From Phytophthora sp. 'mugwort' (lineage: Eukaryota; Oomycota; Peronosporomycetes; Peronosporales; Peronosporaceae): DNA of 64,000 nt. The stretch spans positions 3,217,001 to 3,281,000 of the forward strand of contig JAUCEF010000013.1 of NCBI GenBank assembly GCA_033558025.1, read 5' to 3'. The position numbers and the translations under genes were made by a program. Under the pieces are notes generated by a model. That model did not search any database and was not told the origin of the DNA. It was given only the letters and a program-made list of their open reading frames with translations. Shown piece by piece: positions 12,236-24,170 of this stretch; the stretch's first letter is position 1; each line of letters starts with the position of its first letter.

Positions 12236-12616
12236 TGCAGCGGGGTGCCGTAGCTTTAGCGACCGAGGAAGACACAGCTCTTGCTTAAGGTGGATAACCT
12301 TAGGTTCTATGCAAAAACAATACGAACCCGTAAGATAACTACTTACGGGCTCCCATAGTCAAACGTACTTAAGGAAGATAAATAAACTCCTTACTTCCAG
12401 ATGAAATGAGTGTATCCTGCTTATGCGCAGCAGACCCGCATGTGGCGTAAATTTATAGGACTCGCTATCTAGCATAGTAGAACCTAGTACAATAGATATA
12501 TATTGGCTGTAAAACCACCTACTGATATCTCGCTATCTATCTCGTACTGGGTGTTGTTATGAGGGGAGGTGGGGGCATGTGTTTACATAATGTATACTTT
12601 AAGTAACCCCGTTACA
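12236..12616. repeat. LTR of the chromodomain-Gypsy family, copy 1
   Basis: This 381-bp stretch begins TGCAGCGGGG and ends GTAACCCCGTTACA on the plus strand. It shares both ends and an internal CGCAGCAGACCCGCATGTGGCGTAAAT-like region (compare GCGGCAAAGCCGCCTGTGGTGTAAAT) with the stretch at 43701-44114. TG...CA ends fit an LTR. No target-site duplication is visible, so it is a lone or rearranged LTR. Confidence 0.7.
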
Positions 12617-12959
12617 GATTCAGGGTCCTATGGTTTTGATGAGCAGAGAATTTTGCATGCCGTTCAATCGATGCTCAAAACTGATGGATAAACTGGACGT
12701 AACGCGGTCGGGCCACAGCTCTAAATGTAGCCTGAAGCAGCATTTCCTTCGTAGTAGGGCGGCCTTCAAAGTCCACAGTAGCGCGAGACCTTTTGCCTTT
12801 CTCGGGAGCATCAGTAAATACCACTACTCACCTCAGGTTAAATCTCCCACTTTTGATTGAGCCATACCGCTTTACCAACCTCTCCGCGCGCCCCACCATT
12901 AGCAAGCCCGAAGCCAGTCTTGCACACTCGACAGAGACAATTGGATCAATCTGTGTGGC

Positions 12960-13725
12960 GCGAAAGCTGTAGCCGATGCGGATATCAGCCTATAAGCTGT
13001 ATCCGTGGTATACGCTCTGTTAGATCGGGACGAGATGTCTATGGCTGAGTTCGGTGATGCCTTGAAGGCCAGCGACATAGCCGAAGCGGAGTCGAACACC
13101 TCATCGTTTATGGACAAAGCGGCCCTTGAGGACACTAAGCAGCACTGACTGAGCACTGAGTGCATGTTGTGGGTCGGCAATCCTGAAGTCTCCCTCCGGC
13201 CCGTACTATCCTTTGGTCAAGGAGTACCAAGATGGGGTCTCCAATGACCCGCCTTCTGTCCTACCTCCGGATCGATGTGTGCCTCGCTAGATTGACCTTG
13301 TTCCGGGAACCAAATACTGCGTGACAGGCAGTGGCCCTTGCCTAACGATTAGTGTGACGTCATCGACGCGTGTTTCAGAGTAAAGCACGCGGTGGGTACG
13401 GCGCGAGAGAGCAAGTCTCCACTCATTGCATCAGAAAACAGAATATCGACATTGAGTCAGGAGACTTGCTCTTTTCTCGCACGGCAAGTGACACATTGCT
13501 CATCTTTTAACAAGCTCAACGCTGCCGCCATTCCGGCACAGGCGCCAGTTCCTAGGATCGATGATCTGCAGATTAATACGGTCGGATGTACAATGTACAA
13601 TGCGCTCCACTTAGTCGATGATTATTACCAGTTGCTCATGCGTGCGAGCGACATTCCGCTAACGCGATCAGCACTCCGAGTGGCATACTCTGGGAGCGGC
13701 TGGCGAGCCCCAAGGGCTGTCGTCG
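12960..13725 (+). pseudogene. Plus-strand Gypsy pol fragment (linker and reverse transcriptase start)
   Basis: Near 13034 the plus strand encodes EMSMAEFGDALKA, matching the minus-strand pol of the second Gypsy at 48999-48760. From about 13400 it encodes the start of the reverse transcriptase (SFNKLNAAAIPAQ, then YYQLLMRASDIPLT), matching 48524-48109. The match stops at about 13725, where minus-strand integrase sequence of another Gypsy begins. It is a truncated and shifted fragment. Confidence 0.8.
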
Positions 13726-14608
13726 ATAATTCGCATCGGCCCCATCCAGCCGTGTACGAACTTCGTGGTTTGGCTCCGCGGACGGCCGATACAACCATAC
13801 TCGATCGCCTGCCCTATACTCGCGCTTTTGACGTATATTATAATATTTTGCCTGTCGTGCTTGCTCCTTGATGCACGCCTGCTCAGCACATTTGCTGCTA
13901 ACCTTCAGCCGCTTCAGTAACTTATCGTAATATTCTAGAAGCTCTCCAGCTTCTGTCACCGCCGTTTTTCCCATCAGCGCGTTAGGTGCTCGCAACTTTC
14001 TGCCCATCGTGAGCTTGTTCGGAGGTCGACGCAACCGTAGAATGCCTAGCCGAGTTGATCGCATCCACTGCGTATTTCATCCACTGCTCCTAATCTGTTT
14101 GCTTTTCGTCTGTCATATAGTCGCAGCACAGTCCTTCCACGATCTGTTAAACCTCTCGACAAGACTATCATCTGTGGTCGGTATGGCACCGGGTTGATCT
14201 GCCGCGACTGCATCAACTTCACCAACTGCTGAATCGCTCCCCCTGCGAGCTCTGGCGCTCGCAGGGAATAGCTCTCGAAATGGGCCGAATTTCAACACCG
14301 CTTCCTTCAATAGGAACGACACCACGGTCTCGGCTGTGGGCTCCGTCACCGTAGTTGCCACAGCATAGCGTGTAGCATACTCGAGTGCAGCAATGATATA
14401 ACGTTTATGTGTTCCCCGGATGCAATTGAAAACGGCCGGCTACATCAAGTGCCCACCGGTCGCAAACGTTTCCACCACGCATACTTCGAAGAGGAGGAAT
14501 GACCTCGCGCACTATCACCTTTCTGCTTCCGCATTCCTGGCAGCCGTTCACCCAACTTCGTACTGCCTTCTGCATCCTCGGCCACCAGTAAGGCGTAACG
14601 TTTATCAC
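13636..14608 (-). pseudogene. Gypsy-1 integrase remnant
   Basis: Minus-strand pieces run 14608-14405 (zinc-binding N-terminus, with WWPRMQKAVRSWVNGCQECG), 14361-14113 (core end, with LVERFNRSWKD) and 14064-13636 (C-terminal domain with YYNIRQKREYRAGDRVWLY, then degrading). This is Ty3/Gypsy integrase order. Shifts and stops make it inactive. Only the part above about 13725 is continuous with this element. The last stretch of the frame runs into the plus-strand fragment. Confidence 0.8.
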
Positions 14609-15372
14609 GTATGTGTAGGGTCCTCGTAAATGTTAAGCCCATACAGCGTCATGGCAGTCTTTGAACACTCTGGGCCACAATGCTGGTGGTAAAATGGCCC
14701 TTCTTCCTTGCGATGTCAGGATCACCGCCATTCCGTAGTTCTACGGCTCTTGCCCGCGTTTTCTAATGGTCTGCACCAGGCTGCTACGTCCTTGCCCTTC
14801 CACAATCTCGTCGTCCGTCAACTGCAACGACCCCTCATCCTCGTGCGCAGGGACACGCCCCCCTCGTTGCGCTGCCTCATCACTTGGTGCTGACCGTCTT
14901 GCCACATGTCTTCTACCGTTGGATTGGCGTTCGTTTTGGTTCGCCGCGCAACCCCCGGTTTCCTTGCGGCTATACGTTCTGTTTCTGTTCCTGTGTCTAT
15001 CGCTCTGCCTTCGCCAGCCACTTCTCGTTGTCGTACTGCGCCACCTTTGTCGTTCACAGCTCATGCGCGTCCTTCACTACCGCTTGCCGTTTGTCCTACG
15101 CCGCTGCTGGCTGTACTGGCTTGCACGACTGGCGCTACTTCACCGTGTACGAATTGCTGCTGCACACCCTCTTCTTCAGTGCCTGGTCGCACGCCAGCTG
15201 GGACTGGTACTGTTGTTCCTGTTCTCAATCTCTGCGCGCTTCGTCTTCTGCACGACGCTTTGCCGCTCGTGTCAACGGTCTCAGCAATACCACCGTCTTG
15301 CCTCCTTCTGTTCTGGTGCCGCAACTGGTTCCACACTTGTTGGTGGCGCCGGTTCCTTTGTCGTCGCCGCCG

Positions 15373-15655
15373 TCAACTGCGCTTCTGCCGGGGCCGACTT
15401 TTCTTACCCACGGCTGCTAACACTGCTGCTGGCGCGCGAGAAAGCGCTTCTGCTAGCACGTTCGTGTTACCTGATCTGTAGAGTATCTCGAGCTCGTACT
15501 CTTGCAAAACCAGCGACCACATGTGTAACCTGCTTGCCGGACTAGTCTCGTCACCAGCCACCGCACCGCGGAATGTTCTGTCACGATAGTAACACCCGGC
15601 CATACAGATAGGGCCTGAACAGTTTCACCGCTCGTCGAACCGACTGCCTAACTCG
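15373..15655 (-). pseudogene. Gypsy-1 RNase H end fragment
   Basis: From about 15655 the minus strand reads AVKLFRPYLYGRV, TIVTEHSAVRWL and, after a shift, LHMWSLVLQEYELEILYR and NVLAEALSRAPAAV. These are the last part of a Gypsy RNase H domain. The reverse transcriptase and the first part of RNase H that should precede it are missing. Confidence 0.8.
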
Positions 15656-16464
15656 CGTATCCATTCACTCAGTCGCTCGCGAGACATCTCGCCGTTCAAA
15701 CTCAGCACCTTCATGTCCTCGTCCAGGGGAACCCGTGTGCCAAGCTCCTTCTTCGACGGAAGTTTCACTCTACCACCTCCCGCGTTGGTATTGGAACCCA
15801 CGCCTTGCCGTTGCGGGCCTCCGTCACCATCATCGACAACATCACCGTGGCGTAGTTGTTGTTGGGGATGAAGATGCCCTTCTCGCCGTCCGCCGCTGCC
15901 ACCGACACCTGCATTGGTGTCACTGTCCGCCGGGCTAGCTTTGCGCGCTCCACTATGCACACTGCTGCAATCTTCGCCTTGTATCCTTTGTCGATTGTTC
16001 GGAACGGTATCACCACCTGCTTCTCGTCTTCGTCGTATCGTACTTCGTTCTTGTTAAAGTCCGTGGTTGCCTCGTACGCATTCATGAAATCCACGCACTC
16101 ATTGGTGTAACCTTTCAAGATGCACACATTTACCACGATCAAGTGGCCGAACACGTTGCACATCCGGAACGACCACACGCCCAGTATGTCAAGCAGGAAA
16201 CCGCCGATGCCTTCGACGTAGTCCAACGGAGTTCGATCACACTGCCTGTTTCCTAGTGCCATCCAATCTGTTTCGGCCACCGTGTAGCGCGCCACTGTCC
16301 GGCTTGACCTGGTAGCTGTCGCCTGCAATGTTCAATACTGGCGTCAGGAGAAATTCATCTGCCTCCGCATCTGTCGTTCCGTCTTGGCCGCTCATGGTGG
16401 CCAATACCGCGCCACGCCGCTGTTGCACCAGACTCACACGCGCCGCTCCGACATTCTGCACCAC
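15655..16464 (-). pseudogene. Gypsy-1 aspartic protease and linker
   Basis: The retroviral-type protease shows the active-site DSGA near 16300 in the 16464-16237 piece. The 16328-15765 piece follows with RYTVAETDWMALG, a hydrophobic ILGVWSF stretch and the long basic/acidic linker. The frame ends at RERLSEWIRELG near 15655, which normally precedes the reverse transcriptase. The polyprotein then jumps straight to RNase H. Confidence 0.75.
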
Positions 16465-17128
16465 TGGTACGACATCACGTTTAAGTATCCCCGTTCCTTC
16501 AGTTCCCCGCGATCTTCTTCAGCAAGCTGTAGTCGTACGGCTCGTTGCTGTTATTCATCCAGTGTTCGTGGTCCGTCGGTCTCATTGGTCACCGAAGCTG
16601 CGGCGCGCTTGTCTGCTGCGCCCTGCACGCGTCGCTTCTCGCCGCCTGATTCTTCGCCTTCTTCGCCGTCCGGACGTTTACCACGGTCTCTTCATCTGGG
16701 GTTTCGCCGTGGGCCCGGTGTCGCTGCACGACGCCTGCTCGCATGATAAGGTCAGAGCCAATGCTGTTGCCTCGCCTTCCTCAGTTGTCGGCACGTCTCT
16801 TTGTCTTCGGCGTCCTCCTTCCTCGGCCTGAAGCCTCGGCTGTTCATCTCGTCCGCCGCGCGTGCTATCACTGTTCACGTACTGCGCGGCTGCCATCGCC
16901 GGCCACACCGTCAACACATAACGCGCCCCCAGGCTTAGTCTCTCGTCGACATTTCCGCCTTCAGTTTCTGGTTCGCCACCCGTCTGGCTGCTACTGCTGT
17001 TTCTCACCCGTGTACTCTTACACCTCCATAATTCCGGTTTCGTGGCACGGAAGGCGGACTCGCTGCATCTTTGTCAGCTGACAACGGCTGGGGATCTGTC
17101 TTGCTTGTCGGACGTGGTACCTCTCTCA

Positions 17129-18375
17129 CTACGCCCGGTTCCCGTTTTCCCTCGCCTTGATCACTGCCCTTTGCTTCAAGTAGGCGTCGTTCCGTACCTT
17201 CGCGACGGGATCAGTACACTTGTCCGCGGAATGACCTTCCTTACCGCAGGCGTAGCATCTGTTGTCGAACTGCCGTTCGTACTGACCGTACTGACCTCTC
17301 GTGTTCCATTGGCTCTGTCTGCTTGTTTCCGGACTTAGGCGTTCTGCCGCCGCTATCTTCTTCACCGACGCCTCTTTTTCTTGGTCTCCTTTGGTAGCAA
17401 GATGTCTGACTCGTCAGACTCATCCCCTCCACTCGACGGTCCTGTTCCGCGACTGCGCAGGATTCGCGCTTTCTTGGCGATGGCTCCACTGTGCCGACGT
17501 TTCGCCATCCGCTCGGGTTTCTCAGTCTTTGTTTTCCTCTCTCTTGGCCGTATCAGCCCAGAACTTACTGTTCCATGACCGACCTCGGGGTACGTCCCAG
17601 GTACCGGAGTACTTGTTGAACACACCTCGTGGGTTCGCGAAAATGTTTAACTGGCTCATGTCTCCAACACCTGCTACTGTATGTGCCATACTTGCCGCAA
17701 ACGAAAACGTGCGAGCGGAAGTCCCGTTCCACCGATGCCTGGAATGACCAACATATGTCCAGTTGTACCTGCCATCGGGACCAAAGATGGTTTGGCTGCT
17801 ATTGCCTATGTCTGCCCAATATTCTGCATGCCCTGAGCCACAGTCGAGTTGGTGTCGTCGATCTCTATGGCCACAACGACCTCTTCTTCCAGCATCGTCG
17901 AGTTCCTTTGTCGCGCGAGCTACTTCACTGTCATGTTCAAGCACCTGTAAAACTGTCCCCACAATACTCGCTCTTCCATGAGATTCCGACCCGTGGCATA
18001 TCTCAGTCCAGCGGCGAAATCAGCGTACGTTTCTCCTGGTATTATCCGCCGCTGGTTCACACGCCACTCTGCTGCTGACATGTCTAATCGTTTACCGTAG
18101 CGTTGCCGCAACGCCTTCTTCAACGTCGTTCATGTACGTTCTCGATGCAAGAGCTTCCTATTCACCATGATCCGCCACTTTGACGCACTTTCTAGTACCT
18201 TATTACCCAGGATATAGTAGAGCTCTTGATCAGTCCATCTGCCTCGTCTTGAACTCCATGTGCCCTCCAATGCCAAGTCCACACGCTCAATCCACGTGGA
18301 TACCTTGGGGGGAGACGTGTATGTCGGCAATTCTAGATCCTTGATGTTGCGGCGCCCACTGGCGCCTACCCTCAC
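17129..18375 (-). pseudogene. Gypsy-1 gag remnant with CCHC zinc knuckle
   Basis: Minus-strand pieces at 18375-18130 (a LPTYTSPPKVSTWIERVDLAL capsid-like start), 18123-17920 (RRIIPGETYADFAAGLR, typical of Retrotrans_gag) and 17365-17129 (zinc knuckle CYACGKEGHSADKC) are in gag order. Frameshifts separate them. The start of gag and the 5' LTR expected above 18375 are not recognised. Confidence 0.8.
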
Positions 18376-19640
18376 TTCGCAGCCTTCAGCAAACCCGTCG
18401 ACACACTGCCCTCCTGTCCTTCCGCTCCTGCCGCAGCGCTCGCTCCGCTTGTCCTACGTTGACTGCTGAGTCAGCCAGTCGGCCAACCGCTCGTCCTAGC
18501 TGTCGTCTCGCTAAACACCGAAGACTCGAGCGACTCTCACTCTCGCCCCTTCGACTCTACGTCGGCTTCTGTTCCTCGTGACGCTTGGTCAGCTCCCGAA
18601 CCCGCCCCCTTCGTCCTAGATGTCGCCTTCTGTTGCTTTTCTTTTCTTCTTCTAGTGGGCTCTTCTCGTTGCCACGGCAAATTCGGTTGTGGCTGTCGCC
18701 TTCTCCCGTCGGCTGTCGCGTTTCGAACTTTAGCCGAAGGCGACCCTTCTCCTATGATCTCATCCCGGTGCGATCTTCTGCCAACAGTCGGGCTTGCACA
18801 TGGTCCGCCTCTCCTGGCTTCTGCGCCGTCCATCTCCACCCACTTCGTTCATCAGGCTGACGTCCACTCCTTGTTGCTGTCGTTGCCTGTCAGGCGATCG
18901 GTCGTTCACTTCGCGCGCCCGGTGTCTGTCAATCACGTCGTCTTCCTGCTGCTTGTCAGCTAACCTGTTACACTACTGTAATACCGTTATTCGAATAGAG
19001 TGATTACACCATCCAACTGAAAATGGAGAGGGTGAAATAAACATAAAATTACCAGCGAAGGAGAGCGGTTGCGAGCGTGCGTAGCTACAGCAAACTCACG
19101 CGGGGTGCCCGCGAAGCAGGGCCGCGCGTATTTGCGGAGGCGTGCCCAGCGCCGAGTACTGTAGCAAGCCGATTAGTATCTTTATATCGCAGGCATGCAG
19201 CCAAAGACTGCGATGACATCAGTCTTCGGTAGGGATAGGAAAGGGAGATGTGAGATATTCATTACAATCGTAAGTCTAAAAAATAGGGAATGTCTGAGCT
19301 GTTTCCAGATTTAGAGTGATACTTTCATATTTTCTCTTGATGGCCTAACCCTTCCGCTTGAAGACAAAAACAAAAAAAGATGAAAAGCTTAAATCGTGTA
19401 ATGAATCGTGGCATGAATCGTGAAATAATTGAATTAACCTTGGTTGGCTCCCATTTTAAATCCCCGCACCCTCGACAACAATAATCATGGCGCGTGCCGC
19501 GTCCCTGGCCATCGCTCAACTACAGTAACTGGGAGCAGCGACGGAGCCTCTGGAAGCTCCACTGCACTCGAGCGCAACGGACAGATATAACGCGTTCTCT
19601 TCGTTCGGGCCTCGCGATCGTACTTCACCCGACCGGTGGG
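18376..19640. other. No intact gene; possible 5' end of Gypsy-1
   Basis: 18376-18960 has Ser/Arg-rich open frames on both strands, probably degraded gag leader. 18960-19640 is non-coding by eye. No LTR matching another place in the window was found. Confidence 0.4.
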
Positions 19641-22600
19641 ATAGCGTGCACGTAAAGTGTTCAAGCGATGGAGATAGCGGCTACGCGGCCGCGCGGCGCC
19701 TCGTCGGACGCAGTGGCGGTGATGTCGATGAGAGCGATGGTGTATCGGTCTCAACTAGCGACTCCTTCAAGTCCTCAGGAATGAAGTCACGAGAACGTCG
19801 ACAAGGGTCATGTGCTTGTGATCGCTTACCATCAACTTCAACTAACACGTCAACATTCGGCTCGTACATAATATACCACTTTCGGCGGTGTTTTCCGTGG
19901 CTGGGACGAATTCAACACACCATTCAACCAGTACCAGATTGATACGGATCAAAGCTATCGGGTAGAAGCTCCATATCTGTCGCGGACAGGAGCAAAGCCA
20001 GCAAGCGTTTAGCCGCACGCAACAAAACGAATCCAGTGGTGTTCAGTGAGGACTACCAGTTCAACTACAAGAAGTTCATTTGCACTCACGATAGAAAACA
20101 CGGCCTCGCGGCCAGGGCAACGTATAAATCATACGAGGCGATACACTGGACGTGGCGCAGAATTGCGCGTTTCCCTTCAGCTTAAGAGAGAGCAGTATTA
20201 TGTGCAAGTCACGGAGCACTCTGTTGATCACAATTATAATATTGGCGTCGAGTACTAGTCCATGTATGCGGAGAACCGACGGTTGACTTCCCCGAAGAAA
20301 CGAGGAGACCGTGAACATGAAGGTTAGAAATAAGTGCTGGGATTGTATTCTGATGTCTAGGTGACGCTAACCATTTGTTGCGCACGTGATGCGAAGAAAT
20401 AGAAAATCGTTCGCTATATGTATGAAGCAACATGGTCCCTGCGACCTCAAAGGATGCCGAAAATATGATCACCGGCTTCAAGAGAGATCAGCAGAGAGGG
20501 AAGGCAGCAAATGAGCGCGTCGACGCTGCAATGGACAAGTTCTGTGAGACACCCGGGAACGTTGCCGATACTTTCCGCGACGACAACGATGTTACAGCTT
20601 TATGACGTTCCAGACCTCACACATGCGCAAGACCGCTCAGCGGTTTCCCGACATGCTTTGTATTGATGCTACATAGGACACAAAGGTAACAGGTGAAATT
20701 CGATTGAATTCACAACTTTTTTCACCAACTTCACCAACTTCTCAGCATCTTCACCAATTTGCCACCAATTGCATATATCGATTGTTCTGTTATATGGCTA
20801 CGGACGCTTTTGGTAAGGTTATTTTATACAGCATGTTCTCGTAGATGGAAAGAGTGTGGCCGATATGCGTTCTGCAGTAAGATCATTCAAGCGCAGCAAT
20901 TCGTCGTTCCAGTTCGCTTCTGTTTGAGGGATTGACAAGGACTTAGAGGAGTATGCAATGCTACTTGATGAGTTTGAATCAGATACATGTCATGAAGGTC
21001 GGTTGCAGATATAACGCGCGGTATGACAGTGAAATGCAAATACTCGCACGTATCGCAACGAAATACGCCTGTGATATCGTCTAAGAACAGTACAAGTTAA
21101 GCAAAACTAAGCACTATGAACGCGACCTTGACAGCCGGCTGGGTGGGTGAGTCCAACAACGAACTTGATGTATGTGGTTGATCCGGTCAATTCCGTATGC
21201 AGCTGCTCAGTGTACACCACACTGCTGTTGTTGTGACCACGTGTCACGTCATGTTTCTACGACGCGTGCTCCCAACACGTGGCTCGATATTGCCGTGTGA
21301 TCAGGTCAAGCGTCGGTGGCTCAAACGCGACAACCTGGAAGTCATCGGCTACAAGGTACAGACGCGTGGGAGAAACACGATTGCACCCACATGAAACCAT
21401 GAAACCACTAACGTCGAGTGATAAGTATAAGCGCGCATTAGCAATATGTCATCGGATCGCGGAGTGCGTATCGGGGTCCAAAGACTGAGTTCTGTCGAGG
21501 CAACGGCAAGGGCGGACGGCAGCGACACAAGCAACTTACATGGAGATCGCATCGTCGCAGATTCCATCCGCGATGATGCCATCGTCGCGGACGGATACAT
21601 GGGCTGTACTGTGGAAGTTGGTGACAATATATTGATTATAAAGTTGGCGGTCAATGTTTTAAGCAGATGTGGAACGCTACGGTTAAGCATATAACAAATG
21701 GTGTGGCAAATTACGATGCGGACATCCAGTCTATAGCTGGATTGTGCCGAACTGAACGAGTACAGAACATCGACAGGCCGACCAAGGACAAAGAAAATTG
21801 TAAAAAGAACAAAGACACGGCGGATCACGCGGGAATTTATGGCACTGGTGCATCGTATCATGGTGCGCAAGGACTCGACACTTTCCTATCTCGATGCCAT
21901 CATGACAAAGGGTGGTAAGTCGTTGAACGAGTGCTCAGATGATGTTGACACTCTCGTGATCGAGCATAGAAATCCCGTGAACCAAGACCTGACTGCTGCA
22001 TCCAAGCAAAGCACAGAACGCAGACCAAAGAGACCAAATTGCCTCAAAGTGACGCCTCAAGTCGACGTTATTGAGTTGAAAAGCATCAGATACGTGTTCC
22101 CGTAGGATCTATTGAACCGATGACTCGAGATATCGAAACGCTTCCGCGACAAACTGAACCGACGAGACGAAGATATGGCGATGAAACTTCGTGATATTGG
22201 CTTTTATAGACGAGCATCACTGTACGCAATTTTGCAGTACCACGACCTGAAAGAGAAAATTCAACGTGCTAAGTCATTGTTGGAGTGGGTCGGCAGCATA
22301 GAAGAAGACGATAGCGACCTCCAAGCGGAGAAACTTCGCCAGGATATTCAGATATTCAGGATAAGATACCAAATCTTGAGATTACACGCAGCTACTCAGT
22401 CGACCGGGGTGCGATCGGACTTCACAATTATCTGCAGCTTCGCAGAAGACGAGAGGTTAACCGACTCATGTATTTTCGCGACGTCTCTTTACACTGCGAG
22501 TCAGATTTCTCGTCCCACCAAGTTTGTCAAGCCACTATTCGCGCAGTTCTCTATAGTAGGGTGCAGAGACTTGTTCGAACTCGGGGAGGAGTTCATATCT

Positions 22601-23050
22601 CGCGCGTCTTCGGACCGCATCCTTCTATGATCCAATGTACGTGGGTGTCAATTACCAGCGTGGTGTGCATCCATTGTCGACTTTCAAAGGCAGGCAGTGG
22701 TATGCTACGATTCGAAGCAGGACCAGCAGCATGAAGCCGTCATTCGTCAGTCGGTAGAAGACAGTGTCAGGTCGTTAATTCCACATCAATTCACAGCCGG
22801 TAGAATACACTGTCCTGTCGTTAATTTTACCAGTTCAAGACGAAATCTGAAGTGTTCAAGTGTTACAAACAGTTCGACGGATACTCATGCGGAGTTCTCG
22901 TCTCATAGTTCTTCCAAGCGTATCAAAATGCCATTGTTGATGAAGATCGCATGACTCGACTGCGTGATGGCCGTCTAAGAGAAGATATCCGACAGAGATC
23001 CAACAACTTCGATTCAGACAACACTGTAGTACAAGAAAGCAACTTCATCT
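19640..23050 (+). pseudogene. Mutator-like element relic with a Ulp1-type protease domain
   Basis: The plus strand carries a decayed Mutator-type transposase. A DNA-binding part near 20030-20110 reads FNYKKFICTHDRKHG. The catalytic start near 20610-20670 reads MRKTAQRFPDMLCIDAT. Later blocks around 20830-20990 include SVADMRSAVRSFKRSN. Further downstream, about 22440-23030, pieces match a Ulp1/C48 cysteine protease: a RLTDSCIFATSLY start, VDFQRQAVVCYDS (catalytic His/Asp region) near 22670-22710, and QFDGYSCGVLVS (catalytic Cys) near 22875-22910. Many stops and shifts show it is dead. Mutator elements carrying Ulp1 domains are known from plants. Element ends were not found. Confidence 0.7.
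20712..20765. repeat. CACCAA-rich short repeat inside the Mutator transposase
   Basis: Four to five imperfect copies of a TTCACCAACT/TTCACCAATT word lie in a row. They interrupt the transposase between the IDAT block and the next conserved block, so they are probably an insertion or an expanded microrepeat. Confidence 0.6.
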
Positions 23051-23212
23051 CCACAACCCATGTTTCAGTGCACAATGCAATCGTTGAACATATATATTTC
23101 CACTAGTGCTCGTGCACAATATTTATATAAAGTGCGGTGTGTTCAGTTCGCCGCACTAACACGCAATACACAAGCACGCAGAAATCAAAATAGGTTAAGC
23201 ATTTGATTTCGT

Positions 23213-23262
23213 GTAAGAATTGGTGAAGAATTGGTGTAGAATTGATGAAGAATTGGGGAACG
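23213..23262. repeat. AGAATTGGTG short tandem repeat
   Basis: Four imperfect 11-12 bp units of the AGAATTGGTGA type follow one another. On the opposite strand the unit reads CACCAATTCTTCA, close to the repeat at 20712-20765. Confidence 0.65.
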
Positions 23263-23478
23263 TATTTTCGCGCGCTTTCTCCTACGTGAAATCATGATAC
23301 GACTTCCTCGGCTTGTACGGACACCTTTATATAAGAATGTCCAATCACATTGCAGCATTTGCACGCTTTCACGGCCTCGCTTATAACTTCCGCTGCAGTT
23401 GTTTCGATACAAAAGCATTGGTAATATACCGGTATGGGGGCGAGCCATTGACGACTAAGAATAATTTTCTTAGAGCTT

Positions 23479-24021
23479 AACTAGCCGAGCGCCGACCGCT
23501 TGCGGGCGGTGTGAGCTTGTTGGTCCCGAACCGTTTCGCTCGCTCAAGAGCTCGCTCCATTACCGAGAAAAGCTAGCTACGCTCCGGTAGTAGCGCCTCC
23601 GCTACGCTCTCAGAGGCTCGCTGCGCTACGCACCACCTTAGGATACTAAGTGAGCTACCTCCGCCTTCGGCTCCGGTGGGAAGGGCGGGTCCTCCTCCGG
23701 TACCGCTATACACGAAAAGGTTACTGGCGGTGCCGCCTTCACTTCGCTCGGCAGCAATTGCTGCCAATGGGAGGCCGCCTTCGCTGCGCTCGGCAGCATT
23801 TAAAAAATTACATCGATTTGGCCAATGAGAGGGGTTTTAAACGTCACGCAGTGCTATTTTTGCAATTTCCGTCATAGCTTTTCGAGTCGGAACGATAGTG
23901 GGATTCGATTTCTTGGGTTGGTGGCGGTACTAAACGCAAAGCAAAGCCATGCCGAAAGGGAGGTCCAGGCGGGCAGGCAGGATTCGGACAGACCGACGCG
24001 CGGAGTATTCTCGGTTAGTTT
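23479..24021. mobile_element. Palindrome-rich nonautonomous element with inverted terminal repeats
   Basis: The left end reads AACTAGCCGAG. The right end reads CTCGGTTAGTTT, its near-perfect inverse, and TTAA-like bases lie at both borders. The interior is full of small GC-rich inverted repeats (a CCGACCGC/GCGGGCGG hairpin at 23492-23509, and copies of GCTCGCTGCGCTACGC and GCCTTCGCTGCGCTCGGCAGCA). No coding capacity is evident. It resembles a MITE. Confidence 0.55.
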
Positions 24022-24170
24022 AATAAACTAGCCGAGCGCCGCCCGCTTTGCGGGCGGTAATGAAAGTTTGGATGGAGCTCGCTTCACTACTGAGAAAAGC
24101 TACCTACGCTACGCCCCGGTAGTGGCGCCTCCGCTCGCAGAGCTCGCTGCACTACTCGCCGAGTTAGGCA
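24022..24170. repeat. Truncated second copy of the palindrome-rich element
   Basis: It begins with CTAGCCGAGCGCCG directly after the first copy and follows the same order for about 145 bp, including a perfect CCGCCCGC-TTT-GCGGGCGG hairpin at 24039-24057 and the GAGAAAAGCTA word. It then fades without the right-hand inverted repeat. Confidence 0.6.

Noticed and set aside
14766..15545. 259-codon plus-strand open frame rich in Leu, Arg and Cys, and several overlapping ones to 15481
   Set aside because: They lie antisense to Gypsy-1 pol, have no domain, and have the biased composition typical of the reverse strand of an Arg/Ala/Glu-rich coding region.
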